A stretch of DNA of 64,000 nt from an uncultured Ilyobacter sp. (GCF_963668085.1 NZ_OY764058.1:682001-746000), one strand, 5' to 3'. Positions 37,988 to 46,524 are shown, numbered from the stretch's first letter. Notes: generated by a model from the letters alone, not told the origin. Numbers and translations: made by a program.

Positions 37988-39422
37988 ATAAAATATTCAA
38001 AAATATTTCTATCTCAAAGTCATCCTGCCTACGGGTCTTTGGTTTATATATCTCTATTCTATCTATTATTAGACCTAAAATAGCATTTGCTTCAGTAATT
38101 TTTTTAGGATTAATTTTATTAAAATAAGATATTATCCTCTCTCTATTCTCAATATCTAAATTTTTATTTAATGAATTCTCCTTTCTTTCTTCTTCTTCAA
38201 TTTTTCTTTCCATCATTTTTATTTGAGCATCTACATCATTGCTTCTTTTTTTATAAATTTCTTTTGATAAATCTTCCTCTAAGTACAATTCAAGAAGTTT
38301 ATCTTTTTTATTTTTTAATTTTTCAATTTCAATTAAATAACTTCCCTTATTTGTCCCGCTCTCTTTCTTCCTGTTAATTATCACATCATCTATCTCTTTC
38401 AAAGAATTTACAACTTTTTCCAAATGTTCAAGCACTATCTCTTCTAATATAGACTGTTTTATATTACCAGTATGACAGTCCTGTCCGCCATATATTGGTT
38501 TATCTGTATTTTTAAGTTTTTTTAAATGGCAAGAGTAGTATCCAACGACGTTATAAGATCCTCCAGAAAGGCCTATATAATTATGCCCACACTCCTTACA
38601 TTTTAGCATTCCAGTTAATAAATAACGGTTTGTTTTATGAGTATATTTCCTTGATTTTTTCCCTAATAAAGATTGTGTATCGTCAAATATATCTTTTGAT
38701 ATAATTGGTATATGGGTCCCTTCAACCAGTATCATTTTTTTATGCTTTCCTCTGGAACCATATCTTATATATCCGGCATAAGTTGGGTTTTCTAAAATTC
38801 TTTTTACTCTAGAAGATCCCCAAACTAAGTTAAAATCATTACAAATCTGACGCAAGCTATATCCTTCTAAGTATTTTTCAAATATACTTCTTACTATACC
38901 AGCTTTAGTGTCATCTATAACTAATTTTTTATCTATTAACTTATAGCCAAAAGGTGGGGCTCCCCCCAACCATTGTCCTTCACTAGCCTTATAATATAAC
39001 CTTTCAGTAGTTCTTTTTACTGTATTGTCTCTTTCAAACTGAATCATTCCAAACTGGATACTTGTCATCAAAGCTCCCTCTGGAGTTGTAGTATCAAAAG
39101 ATGATTCAGTCACAGAAATAAAATTTATACCATTTTCTTTCATTAGCTCACTAAAATTTATCAGCTCTGTATTTTTTCGAGAAATTCTAGAAACTTCATA
39201 TATTATGAGTGTATCAAATGCCTTTGCCTCCACCAATTCTTTAACTTTTAAGTAATTAGGTCTGTCATCTTTTGTACCGGATAATACATCAGAGTATACA
39301 CCCAATACTTTATAACCTCTTTTATCTGCAAATTCCCGGCATTGCTTTATTTGATTTTCCAAAGATGCGGTCTCTTCCTGCATCACAGTAGAAACCCTAG
39401 TATAAATTATCGCTCTTTTCAA
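37986..39422 (-). CDS. Large serine recombinase (phage integrase type)
   Basis: This is a 478-residue site-specific recombinase. The N-terminal resolvase domain (about residues 1-140) begins AIIYTRVSTVMQEE, with the catalytic serine at residue 11 (RVST), followed by the E-helix region. The recombinase domain (GGAPPFGYKLIDKKL, IFEKYLEGYSLRQICNDFN) comes next, then a zinc ribbon (CKECGHNY, later YYSCHLKKLK and a further Cys) and a coiled-coil C-terminal tail rich in Lys and Glu (about 370-440). This is the layout of phiC31-type integrases. The start is TTG 39422, overlapping a small upstream ORF. It lies right beside tRNA-Leu at the element's edge, so it is the likely integrase. Confidence 0.93.
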   Translation of the reverse strand: MKRAIIYTRVSTVMQEETASLENQIKQCREFADKRGYKVLGVYSDVLSGTKDDRPNYLKVKELVEAKAFDTLIIYEVSRISRKNTELINFSELMKENGINFISVTESSFDTTTPEGALMTSIQFGMIQFERDNTVKRTTERLYYKASEGQWLGGAPPFGYKLIDKKLVIDDTKAGIVRSIFEKYLEGYSLRQICNDFNLVWGSSRVKRILENPTYAGYIRYGSRGKHKKMILVEGTHIPIISKDIFDDTQSLLGKKSRKYTHKTNRYLLTGMLKCKECGHNYIGLSGGSYNVVGYYSCHLKKLKNTDKPIYGGQDCHTGNIKQSILEEIVLEHLEKVVNSLKEIDDVIINRKKESGTNKGSYLIEIEKLKNKKDKLLELYLEEDLSKEIYKKRSNDVDAQIKMMERKIEEEERKENSLNKNLDIENRERIISYFNKINPKKITEANAILGLIIDRIEIYKPKTRRQDDFEIEIFLNIL

Positions 39423-39498
39423 TTATCATCAGCACCTTTTTTATCGTGTCACTTGCTCTTTCCTTATTGTTACCCGAACTTTTTATGGTTATTTTCAT
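39397..39498 (-). CDS. Small ORF upstream of the serine recombinase, 33 residues
   Basis: ATG 39498 lies behind a perfect AGGAGG. The peptide is MKITIKSSGNNKERASDTIK plus 13 more residues, ending at TAG within the recombinase start. The 26-base out-of-frame overlap suggests translational coupling to the TTG start of the recombinase. I know no family. It may be only a translation-starting device. Confidence 0.5.
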   Translation of the reverse strand: MKITIKSSGNNKERASDTIKKVLMIIEKSDNLY

Positions 39499-39529
39499 AA
39501 TGTCCTCCTATAATAGACCTTTTAATTTA

Positions 39530-40216
39530 TCACTTATAAAATTCATTAGTAGCAGTATGAATGGCATTTTCAAAATCCTTATCTGCATACCTTAGATAAA
39601 TAATAGTATTTCTTATGTCAGAATGCCCAAGCAGTCTCTGAACCTGCACCAGATTAACTCCACGATTCAATAAGAATATAGCTCTAGAATGTCTGAACCT
39701 GTGAAGATTTACGTTTGAGATTATGCCTAAGGACTCCAAACAGTCTTTTTTAAGCTGTATTGTTATTCCTTGTCTGCTTACTGCCGGTTTTCCATATTTC
39801 TGTGTTAATATAAAATCATCATTTGAAAGTTCACTTTCCACTTTATGGTGCAAAAGCAGAGCCTTGAGCTCATTAGATATAGGAATGTATCTCACTACAT
39901 CTCCCTCAGATCTCTGTTTCAATGTAATTATTCTTATTTTATTATTTAGAAGATCTGCATCTCTAAATCTAATAGCCCTGGCTTCCTCTATACGTGCCCC
40001 TGTCTCAAAAAGTAAAGTATAAATGAATTTATAAAAAACTTTTTTTGAATGAATTATCAGCTTTTTTATCTCCGCCTCGTTAAAATAACTTATATCGTTC
40101 TCTTTCTTATAGTTTTTTTTCTTTATTACGACGACTTCTTTCCTGCCTCTTTTTTCTTTTAGATGTTCCTCTATACTCACTTCATCTATAATTTCAGGCT
40201 TTAATATCAGCTCCAC
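39530..40216 (-). CDS. Tyrosine recombinase, short form
   Basis: This is a 228-residue phage-integrase-family recombinase. The catalytic residues are visible: Arg in ETGARIEEARAIRF, the H-R-x-R-H box in NLHRFRHSRAIFLLNRG, His in LGHSDIRNTIIYLRYA, and the nucleophilic Tyr in the same block. The N-terminal SAM-like core-binding domain is shortened to about 60 residues. As the element already carries a serine integrase, this enzyme may resolve dimers, flip a segment, or derive from another element. It lies 21 bases downstream of the sigma factor gene, probably in one transcript. Confidence 0.9.
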   Translation of the reverse strand: MELILKPEIIDEVSIEEHLKEKRGRKEVVVIKKKNYKKENDISYFNEAEIKKLIIHSKKVFYKFIYTLLFETGARIEEARAIRFRDADLLNNKIRIITLKQRSEGDVVRYIPISNELKALLLHHKVESELSNDDFILTQKYGKPAVSRQGITIQLKKDCLESLGIISNVNLHRFRHSRAIFLLNRGVNLVQVQRLLGHSDIRNTIIYLRYADKDFENAIHTATNEFYK

Positions 40217-40237
40217 AAAATCTCCCCTTGTATTTAA

Positions 40238-40984
40238 TTATTGGCTTGTCCATTCCAGACCTTTTATTTCGGCTTTTTTCCTTATTTTATTCTCAGCCTG
40301 CAGCTGTATTTGCCTTATTCTTTCTCTTGTTACTCCAAAGTGCTTTCCGATAGTTTCAAATGTATCTCTGTCACATTCTATTCCGTATCTTCTCAAGATT
40401 ATCTCTCTTTCCATTGAATTTAGACTGTTTACAAGATCAAGAGCCAATTTTTTATTTTCTTTTTCTATGAGAATATCATCTGAATTTGGACTTTTATCTA
40501 GAAACATATTTCCAGGTCCATTTCCATGCATCAGCTGATCTATAGACATTGTTGAGATAGTTTTTCTCACAGCTCTTACTGTTTTTGGACTAATATTTAG
40601 TATCTTGGCAGCTTCCTCTTCCGAATGTTCAGATAGATTAATGAGTTTAGATCTTTTACTGTGCACCCATGAAGGCTCTCTTATGACAGTGTCGCTCTCA
40701 AGAAATCTGATTATTCGCTGCTTTATCCAATACACTGCATATGTAGAAAATTTATTTCCACTTATGGGGTCAAATTTATCAATTGCTGTCATAAGACCCA
40801 TAAATCCCTCCTGCACGAGGTCATCCATTTGATGACTATTATATGCATACTTACTAGCTACACTCAATATCAGCCGGTAGTTTTTTGACACCAGTTCCTC
40901 CTTGGATAGATTGCATCCATTCTTTACTTTCGAAAAAAGAATTCGTTCATCTTCTTTTGTAAGTAGCTTGTGTGCAGGATTCAT
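40238..40984 (-). CDS. RNA polymerase sigma-70 family factor encoded by the element
   Basis: This 248-residue protein has regions 2, 3 and 4 of a sigma-70 factor. Region 2 is complete (DDLVQEGFMGLMTAIDKFDP, FSTYAVYWIKQRIIRFL). Region 3 includes EEEAAKILNISPKTVRAVRK. The region 4 helix-turn-helix is DTFETIGKHFGVTRERIRQIQ. There is no region 1.1, so it resembles a minimal group 2/3 factor. It is close enough to a housekeeping sigma to bind core polymerase. In PBSX and in C. difficile tailocin loci a sigma-like gene controls the late tail genes, and the same role is likely here. It is co-directional with the small genes upstream and the recombinase downstream. Confidence 0.93.
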   Translation of the reverse strand: MNPAHKLLTKEDERILFSKVKNGCNLSKEELVSKNYRLILSVASKYAYNSHQMDDLVQEGFMGLMTAIDKFDPISGNKFSTYAVYWIKQRIIRFLESDTVIREPSWVHSKRSKLINLSEHSEEEAAKILNISPKTVRAVRKTISTMSIDQLMHGNGPGNMFLDKSPNSDDILIEKENKKLALDLVNSLNSMEREIILRRYGIECDRDTFETIGKHFGVTRERIRQIQLQAENKIRKKAEIKGLEWTSQ

Positions 40985-40985
40985 T

Positions 40986-41147
40986 TTATAACTCCCCTAT
41001 AAGCCTGATTTGCTCATTGGGAATATAAGCGTCAATTTTCAATCTGATTTTATTTCTGGAAAGTTTGACCTGTTTCTCAATAGATGCCATTTTTTTATCC
41101 AACTCAATCAGGTTCATATACATTTCTTTTGTGATTCCCTCATACAT
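40986..41147 (-). CDS. Small hypothetical protein, 53 residues
   Basis: This basic, helical-looking peptide (MYEGITKEMYMNLIELDKKM at the start) ends one base before the sigma factor start, with a likely coupled stop-start. Its ribosome site is weak (GGAAGTG about 11 bases away). No family is recognised. Codon use and heptad-like spacing of Leu and Ile look coding. Confidence 0.5.
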   Translation of the reverse strand: MYEGITKEMYMNLIELDKKMASIEKQVKLSRNKIRLKIDAYIPNEQIRLIGEL

Positions 41148-41182
41148 CAAAATATCACTTCCATTTGTTATTCTCTCCTAGA

Positions 41183-41350
41183 TTATTTAAGATATTTCAT
41201 CTTTCCATTTTTATGAAGTTCCATATAGAGCCTAGGTATATCAATCCCTGCATCTATGCAGTATTTCACTAGTTTTGCAGTGCATACATTCTTTCCTTTA
41301 GATGTTCTCTCTTCTATTTTTTTTAAAATCTCTTTTATGTTGTCAGCCAT
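41183..41350 (-). CDS. Small hypothetical protein, 55 residues
   Basis: The start MADNIKEILKKIEERTSKGK gives a charged, helical peptide with two cysteines but no motif I recognise. ATG 41350 overlaps the stop of the preceding small gene by 8 bases. It may be an early phage regulator such as an excisionase or antirepressor by position only. Confidence 0.6.
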   Translation of the reverse strand: MADNIKEILKKIEERTSKGKNVCTAKLVKYCIDAGIDIPRLYMELHKNGKMKYLK

Positions 41351-41480
41351 TTGGCATCCCCAATGAAAACAATCTCCCCAGATATACTCCAAACTTCATC
41401 TGAAATTCTGAATTTTCATATTGTATTTCTTTTAGAATATCATCCAGATTTTTTTCCGGAATTACATATATTTTTGAAAT
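41343..41480 (-). CDS. Small hypothetical protein with apparent ATT start, 45 residues
   Basis: A very strong ribosome site (AGGGGGAG) lies 5 bases before an ATT at 41480. No ATG, GTG or TTG fits the reading frame near it. Reading from ATT gives SKIYVIPEKNLDDILKEIQY and on to GMPNG, a plausible small protein. It overlaps the next gene by 8 bases, the spacing used elsewhere in this genome. ATT starts are rare (infC is the known case), so this is a tentative call. Confidence 0.45.
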   Translation of the reverse strand: MSKIYVIPEKNLDDILKEIQYENSEFQMKFGVYLGRLFSLGMPNG

Positions 41481-41515
41481 ATCAGCTCCCCCTTATATGG
41501 TATTTAATATTATTT

Positions 41516-41698
41516 TTAAGCCTGCTTTTGTAGTAAATTCTGAGCAATCTTATTATAAAATGGAACATCCGTAATATCCCCCTTTGCTATTTTCCAAGCG
41601 ATTGTTATAGCATCATTTCGTGTATGTGTATAAAATGTTATCCCGTATTCTTTTATAGTTGCCTCTATGAAGCCACTTTCCATTGTTTTCATTCTCAT
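41516..41698 (-). CDS. Small hypothetical protein, 60 residues
   Basis: ATG 41698 follows AAGGAGA at 7 bases. The product (MRMKTMESGFIEATIKEYGI at the start) has no recognised domain. It belongs to the run of small leftward early genes between the Cro-like gene and the sigma factor. A longer in-frame start at 41773 lacks a ribosome site. Confidence 0.65.
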   Translation of the reverse strand: MRMKTMESGFIEATIKEYGITFYTHTRNDAITIAWKIAKGDITDVPFYNKIAQNLLQKQA

Positions 41699-41807
41699 GA
41701 ATATTCTCCTTGTATTCCATAATAGGAAATGATATACTCCTCTAGTAATAACCTTAAATACTTTCCCAACCAAACGGTCTAGAGAGTCCCCGCTTTCTAG
41801 ACCACTT

Positions 41808-42293
41808 TTATTTTTTGATGATCTCTACATTCTTAATACTTATGATTTTCCTGCCCGTTGCCTTTCCTTGTATCAGAAATAAATTATCTAGTTGAAATCC
41901 CAGCATTTTTTTACTAGGAACTCTATAACTTTTCCCTTTAGAGTCTGACATAATATAATAATGATTTTTTCTATAAACCATTCCTCTCAGATACTTCAGT
42001 TCTTTTGAAAACTCTCTTGTTTTTTTGATCTCTTTTAGAATTCTAATTTTTATTGAATTAACAGTCAGAACATATTCAATTATTTCTTCCAGACGTAATT
42101 CATCCAGCTCCTCTAAGATAATTTTTTCAGGAGGGAAGTTTTTATAGTCCAGTTGTGTCGTTTCTCCTTTTTTATAATCTTTCAAATAGTTTCTTATTTT
42201 GTTTTCTGTCCGATGTTTTTTTATGACCTCTTTGTACCTTTCTTTTTGCTTGTTCCATACTTCGATTCCCTTATTTGAGTAGTTCACTGTCAC
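41808..42293 (-). CDS. Hypothetical phage protein, 161 residues
   Basis: This is a Lys- and Glu-rich soluble protein, basic in the N-terminal half (NKQKERYKEVIKKHRTENKI). It has an acidic helical stretch (LEELDELRLEEIIEYVL) and a compact C-terminal part that may be a small beta domain. The first part could bind nucleic acid, but no family is recognised. The start is GTG 42293 behind CGGAGG; a second GTG two codons later is possible. It lies downstream of the structured, ORF-free stretch at 42300-42660. Confidence 0.7.
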   Translation of the reverse strand: MTVNYSNKGIEVWNKQKERYKEVIKKHRTENKIRNYLKDYKKGETTQLDYKNFPPEKIILEELDELRLEEIIEYVLTVNSIKIRILKEIKKTREFSKELKYLRGMVYRKNHYYIMSDSKGKSYRVPSKKMLGFQLDNLFLIQGKATGRKIISIKNVEIIKK

Positions 42294-42299
42294 CAGACC

Positions 42300-42660
42300 T
42301 CCGTAATTTAAGTAGTTTTATGTTGCGTATTTTGTGGAAGAGCCTAATATCAGCTGTGGGCTTGACGGCTCTGAGGTTAAAATGAGGCCATGAACTGGTC
42401 TCATTTTATAATCGCCTTTATCAGCCTTAGGGAATCTGGGCGTCGGCATATAAATCCAGATTTTATATCTGGGACCTAGATTGCCAATTGCACAGAACCA
42501 TTTACTGCCCACAGTTCTTACTAGATCGAGTCTTCAGTAACCACCGCTGATTTTTTATAGACGCCAGCCACGTCAATTCTGTGCTTATGTCTACTGTCTG
42601 CTAGTTGTTTTTACATCCCCGCTAGACCATTGTGTAAGCATACCAACTCAAGGGATGTTA
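42300..42660 (-). ncRNA. Candidate structured RNA in the element's early region
   Basis: These 360 bases contain no gene with a ribosome site, are visibly richer in G+C than their surroundings, and are dense in complementary segments. Read on the minus strand: AAAATGAGACC with GGCCTCATTTT; CCAGAT with ATCTGG; and GTGGGC near 42517 with GCCCAC near 42358, enclosing the others. A 64-codon open frame (42318-42512) has no ribosome site and an unlikely composition. Known large prophage RNAs (GOLLD, ROOL) come to mind by position, but I cannot identify it with any family. The strand is inferred from the direction of the neighbouring genes. Confidence 0.45.
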
Positions 42661-42726
42661 TTTAGTTTTTAGAGTGTTTGTTTTGTACTTTTTTAATAGT
42701 ACATATAGTATGTTATATTTTATACC

Positions 42727-42933
42727 TTACAAATATTTCAAAAAAAATTCATAATTAACATTTATAACTTCAGACCATTTTTTCAGTGTGGTTATTCTTG
42801 GTGTGACGCCGTTTTCCCAGTTATTAAGGGTATCTGTTACACTTTGTCTTGTTACACCCAATTCTTTTGCCAGTTGTGATTGAGTAATTTCTCTATTTTT
42901 CAACTGTGTTTTTATAGCATCACTTAAAGTCAT
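42727..42933 (-). CDS. Cro/CI-type helix-turn-helix regulator
   Basis: This 68-residue protein is essentially one HTH_3 domain: REITQSQLAKELGVTRQSVT supplies the turn and recognition helix. ATG 42933 has AAGGAGGAG upstream; an upstream start at 42969 was rejected. It is divergent from the CI-like repressor, the arrangement of a phage lysis-lysogeny switch, where this gene would be the Cro counterpart. Confidence 0.85.
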   Translation of the reverse strand: MTLSDAIKTQLKNREITQSQLAKELGVTRQSVTDTLNNWENGVTPRITTLKKWSEVINVNYEFFLKYL

Positions 42934-42971
42934 ATCTCCTCCTTTTGTTATTTTTTTTAGTTTACACATAA

Positions 42972-43000
42972 TTTATAAACTATTTTGCTTTTTGTGTCAA
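42972..43000 (-). promoter_or_regulatory. Leftward early promoter (PR-like)
   Basis: TTGACA (43000-42995), a 17-base spacer and TATAAA (42977-42972) lie on the minus strand, near-consensus, for the Cro-like gene and early operon. The 70 bases between it and the rightward promoter contain short repeats (TTAAGTAAA twice, GTAAA-AAC-TTTAC), probably the operators. Confidence 0.8.
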
Positions 43001-43042
43001 GTTTTTAATTGAACACTTTCTTGAAAATAGTTAAGTAAAAAC

Positions 43043-43071
43043 TTTACATTGCCAGTCTAATTAAGTAAAAT
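43043..43071 (+). promoter_or_regulatory. Repressor promoter (PRM-like)
   Basis: TTTACA (43043-43048), a 17-base spacer and TAAAAT (43066-43071) drive the CI-like repressor. The -35 lies in the palindrome GTAAA-AAC-TTTAC, suggesting autoregulation. Confidence 0.7.
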
Positions 43072-43089
43072 TCATACAGGGAGGGATTT

Positions 43090-43776
43090 ATGAACTTTGG
43101 TGAATTTTTAAAAAATAAAAGAATAGAAAAAGGTTATTCTCTAAGACAACTTAGTTATAAAATAGGTTTATCTCACTCGTATATTTCTGAAATCGAAAAG
43201 GGAATTTTTACAAAACGTGAAACTGTAGAAAAAATTATGGATGCACTGGAATTAAAAAAATCCGAAAAAGAATACATATATAAGGAAATGGACTTTCAAA
43301 AATCTCCAGAAAGTATAAAGAAAGAGATAGGAGAACTTAGAAATGCTCTAAAGGGAAATGCTGTAATCCTAGATACTACCGTTTTGGATCTTCCTGTCTA
43401 TGGAAAGGGCGGTGCAGGTAGAATTGGATTTCTAAATTTAGATACTGCAATATATAGAAAGAAAGTTATTGACAGCGGATTTTCTAAGGACAGCTTTCTT
43501 GTGGAGGTCTGCGGTGATTCCATGGAGCCAAAAATTATAGAAGGCGATTGGGTTCTTGTAGATCCTCAGGAAAGCAAAGATATTTCTGGAAAGATCTATG
43601 TGGTGACTTATTTTGGCGAGACCTTTATAAAACAGGTAGATCGTCCCAAAAATGATTTAGTAGTATTAAAGAGCTATCATCCTGATTATGAAGATGTTTA
43701 TATTGATGCTGAGAATATGAAAAATCTAAAAATAGAAGGAAGAGTAGTAAAAATAATAAGAGAGGTAGAGCTATAA
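43090..43776 (+). CDS. CI/LexA-type phage repressor with S24 peptidase domain
   Basis: This is a 228-residue repressor. The N-terminal HTH (about 1-65) has GYSLRQLSYKIGLSHSYISEI. The C-terminal S24 autopeptidase domain has the likely cleavage bond Ala-Gly in YGKGGAGRIGF, the nucleophile Ser in CGDSMEPKIIEGDWVLVDP, and the general-base Lys in YFGETFIKQV. It should cleave itself with activated RecA, linking induction of the element to DNA damage. GGGAGGG precedes the ATG. It is divergent from the Cro-like gene, and hsdM follows 58 bases downstream with no terminator. Confidence 0.93.
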   Translation: MNFGEFLKNKRIEKGYSLRQLSYKIGLSHSYISEIEKGIFTKRETVEKIMDALELKKSEKEYIYKEMDFQKSPESIKKEIGELRNALKGNAVILDTTVLDLPVYGKGGAGRIGFLNLDTAIYRKKVIDSGFSKDSFLVEVCGDSMEPKIIEGDWVLVDPQESKDISGKIYVVTYFGETFIKQVDRPKNDLVVLKSYHPDYEDVYIDAENMKNLKIEGRVVKIIREVEL

Positions 43777-43834
43777 TAAATTAGCCATTATCTAAAACAT
43801 AAAAATAAAAAACAGAAATGGAGAAAAATTAAAA

Positions 43835-45331
43835 ATGATAACTGGAGAAATCAGAAATAAAGTAGATAAAATGTGGCAGTACTTCTGGACAGGAGGACTC
43901 ACAAATCCTATAGATGTTATAGAACAGCTGACATACCTAATGTTCATGAAGAGATTGGACCAGGAACAACAGAGAAAAGAAAAAGAGAACTCTGATCTGG
44001 ATTCCATCTTAGGCGGTAGCAGCGTTAATAACTATATCTTTCCTGAGGATAAAAAACATATTAGATGGTCTAGCATGATACAGCTGGGAAACTCTAAAAA
44101 AACTTTTGAACTTATGAGAGATGAAGCTTTTGAGTTTATAAAGACTCTAGATGGGAATGAAGACAGTGCTTTTTCAAAGTATATGAAAAATGCTATTTTC
44201 AAAGTTCCTACTCCTGCTGTACTTCAAAATACAATGGATGTCATGGAGGAAATATTTAATACAAAAGAGATGGTGGAAGGTAAAGATACCAAGGGAGATC
44301 TTTACGAATATCTCCTTTCAAAACTATCTCAATCAGGTACAAACGGGCAGTTTAGGACACCAAAGCATATCATAAACCTCATGGTTGCCATGATGAAACC
44401 CACACCAAAAGATACGATCATCGACCCGGCCTGCGGTACTGCCGGTTTTTTGGCGAGTTCTGTAGAATATCTCATGAAGCACCATGGAAAAGAGATCGGC
44501 TCTGATCGTGAGGTTAGCGAGCACTTCAACAATGAGATGTTCAGCGGAAATGATACTGATTCTACAATGCTTGGAATATCTGCAATGAACCTTATCCTAC
44601 ATGAAGTGGCGAGTCCCAATCTAAACAGAATAGACTCCATGTCTACTGATTATACAGAGGAAGAAAAATACTCTCTTGTAATGGCAAATCCTCCATTTAA
44701 AGGAAGTCTTGACTATGATCAGGTAGCTCCGTCTTTACTAAATGTAGCCAAAACCAAAAAGACAGAGCTTTTGTTTTTAAGCCTTATAATAAGACTCTTA
44801 AAAATCGGTGGAAGATCTGCCGTAATAGTTCCAGACGGAGTACTCTTTGGATCATCAAATGCCCATAAAGCTATCAGAAAAGAGATAATAGAAAACCAGA
44901 AACTAGAAGCTGTCATATCCATGCCAAGCGGGGTATTCAAACCCTATGCAGGAGTATCTACAGGGATATTAATATTCACAAAGACAGATGATGGCGGTAC
45001 AGATGACGTATGGTTCTACGATATGACGGCAGACGGATATTCCCTTGATGATAAGAGAAACAAGATAGATGACAATGATATCCCGGATATCCAACATAGA
45101 TGGAATAATCTGGAATCTGAGAAAGACAGAAAAAGGACAGAGAAGAGTTTCTTTGTACCTAAAGATGAGATAGTTTCAAATGACTATGATCTTTCCCTGA
45201 ACAGATACAAAGAGATAGAGCATGAAGAGGTAGAGTACGAAGTTCCTCAAGAAATACTAAACAATATCAAGACTCTGGAAGAAGATATCAGAAAAGGTAT
45301 CCAAGAGCTTGAAAAGATGTTGGGTGTTTAA
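43835..45331 (+). CDS. hsdM: Type I restriction-modification methyltransferase subunit
   Basis: This is a 498-residue HsdM, an N6-adenine methylase. The HsdM_N domain occupies the first about 140 residues. AdoMet motif I is in IDPACGTAGFLASS (residue 197 onward), and catalytic motif IV NPPF is at residue 285. With HsdS it methylates host DNA at a bipartite site. The start has GGAG about 11 bases upstream. HsdS follows after 2 bases. Its base composition is close to the host's, unlike the more AT-rich specificity domains of HsdS. Confidence 0.96.
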   Translation: MITGEIRNKVDKMWQYFWTGGLTNPIDVIEQLTYLMFMKRLDQEQQRKEKENSDLDSILGGSSVNNYIFPEDKKHIRWSSMIQLGNSKKTFELMRDEAFEFIKTLDGNEDSAFSKYMKNAIFKVPTPAVLQNTMDVMEEIFNTKEMVEGKDTKGDLYEYLLSKLSQSGTNGQFRTPKHIINLMVAMMKPTPKDTIIDPACGTAGFLASSVEYLMKHHGKEIGSDREVSEHFNNEMFSGNDTDSTMLGISAMNLILHEVASPNLNRIDSMSTDYTEEEKYSLVMANPPFKGSLDYDQVAPSLLNVAKTKKTELLFLSLIIRLLKIGGRSAVIVPDGVLFGSSNAHKAIRKEIIENQKLEAVISMPSGVFKPYAGVSTGILIFTKTDDGGTDDVWFYDMTADGYSLDDKRNKIDDNDIPDIQHRWNNLESEKDRKRTEKSFFVPKDEIVSNDYDLSLNRYKEIEHEEVEYEVPQEILNNIKTLEEDIRKGIQELEKMLGV

Positions 45332-45333
45332 AT

Positions 45334-46524
45334 ATGGCTTATAAAATGGTTAAGTTGAATAAAGTTTGTGAGATTAACATTGGAAAAACACCATCAAGAA
45401 GTAATAATAAGTTCTGGGAAAATGGAGTATATAATTGGATTTCAATAAGAGATTTAAAATCAAAATATATTGTAAAAACAAGGGAGTCAATTAGTGAAGA
45501 AGCAATAAGTGACTGCAATATGAAAATAATACCTAAAGATACAGTTATAATGAGTTTCAAGCTTTCAATTGGAAAAGTTGCTATTACTGGAAAAGATGTT
45601 TATTCAAATGAAGCTATTGCAAATTTTCCAGTTAAAGATTTAAGTATATTATCATCTAAATATCTCTATTATGTTCTTCAAACTTTGAAATTATCAGAGA
45701 AAACTGACAGAGCAGTTATGGGAGCTACTTTAAACAAAAAAAAATTAAATGACCTTATTATTCCCCTACCCCCTATACCCACACAAATAAAGATCGCCGC
45801 CGCCTTGGATAAGGCACAGGAGCTCATCGACAAGAGAAAAGAGCAGATCCAAAAGTATGACGAGCTCCTTTATGCATACTATATTAAAAATTTTTATGCT
45901 GATAAAGATCAAAATTATAAAAAAATTAAGATATCAAAATTAGCTAAACAACATAAAAATTCAATGAGAACGGGACCATTTGGGAGCAATCTTTTACACT
46001 CTGAATTTGTTGATAATGGGATTCCAGTATTGGGAATTGATAATGCTGTAGACAATGTTTTCAGGTGGAAAAAGAGAAGGTATATAACAGAAGATAAATA
46101 TCAAAAATTAAAATCATATACTGTTTACCCTGAGGATGTAATTATAACAATAATGGGAACTTGTGGAAGGTCTGCAGTAGTACCTAAAGATATCTCTACC
46201 TGTATAAATACAAAACATTTAGCGTGTATAACACTAGATAAAAAAATTGCAAATCCATATTTTATTTCTTATAGTTTTTTAAAAAACCCGTTTATATTAA
46301 AACAGCTGAGTCTAAAAACGAGGGGGGCTATAATGGATGGATTAAATTTAACAATCATAAAAGAGATTGAAATTTACCTTCCCCCAGTAGACTTGCAAAA
46401 CCAATTTGCATCAATAGTTGAAAAAATAGAAGATGAAAAGAAAAAACTAGAAACTTCTCTGACTGAACTTGAAAACAATTTCAATTCCATCATGCAGAGA
46501 TCGTTTAAAGGGGAACTATTTTAG
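45334..46524 (+). CDS. hsdS: Type I restriction-modification specificity subunit
   Basis: This is a 396-residue HsdS with two target-recognition domains (about residues 1-145 and 190-345). Each is followed by a conserved coiled-coil spacer (PLPPIPTQIKIAAALDKAQE to about residue 190, and PPVDLQNQFASIVEKIEDEK to the end). Each recognition domain reads one half of the split target. The recognition domains are strikingly AT-rich while the central spacer (45780-45890) is G+C-richer, a mosaic expected from exchange of recognition domains. The target sequence cannot be predicted. Confidence 0.94.
   Translation: MAYKMVKLNKVCEINIGKTPSRSNNKFWENGVYNWISIRDLKSKYIVKTRESISEEAISDCNMKIIPKDTVIMSFKLSIGKVAITGKDVYSNEAIANFPVKDLSILSSKYLYYVLQTLKLSEKTDRAVMGATLNKKKLNDLIIPLPPIPTQIKIAAALDKAQELIDKRKEQIQKYDELLYAYYIKNFYADKDQNYKKIKISKLAKQHKNSMRTGPFGSNLLHSEFVDNGIPVLGIDNAVDNVFRWKKRRYITEDKYQKLKSYTVYPEDVIITIMGTCGRSAVVPKDISTCINTKHLACITLDKKIANPYFISYSFLKNPFILKQLSLKTRGAIMDGLNLTIIKEIEIYLPPVDLQNQFASIVEKIEDEKKKLETSLTELENNFNSIMQRSFKGELF

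Noticed and set aside
42318..42512. 64-codon open frame in the early phage region
   Set aside because: It has no ribosome site and an unlikely composition, and it overlaps nested complementary segments. The stretch is better explained as structured RNA.
41774..42726. Retron or group I intron in the structured region
   Set aside because: There is no reverse transcriptase or homing endonuclease nearby, and no intron core could be traced.
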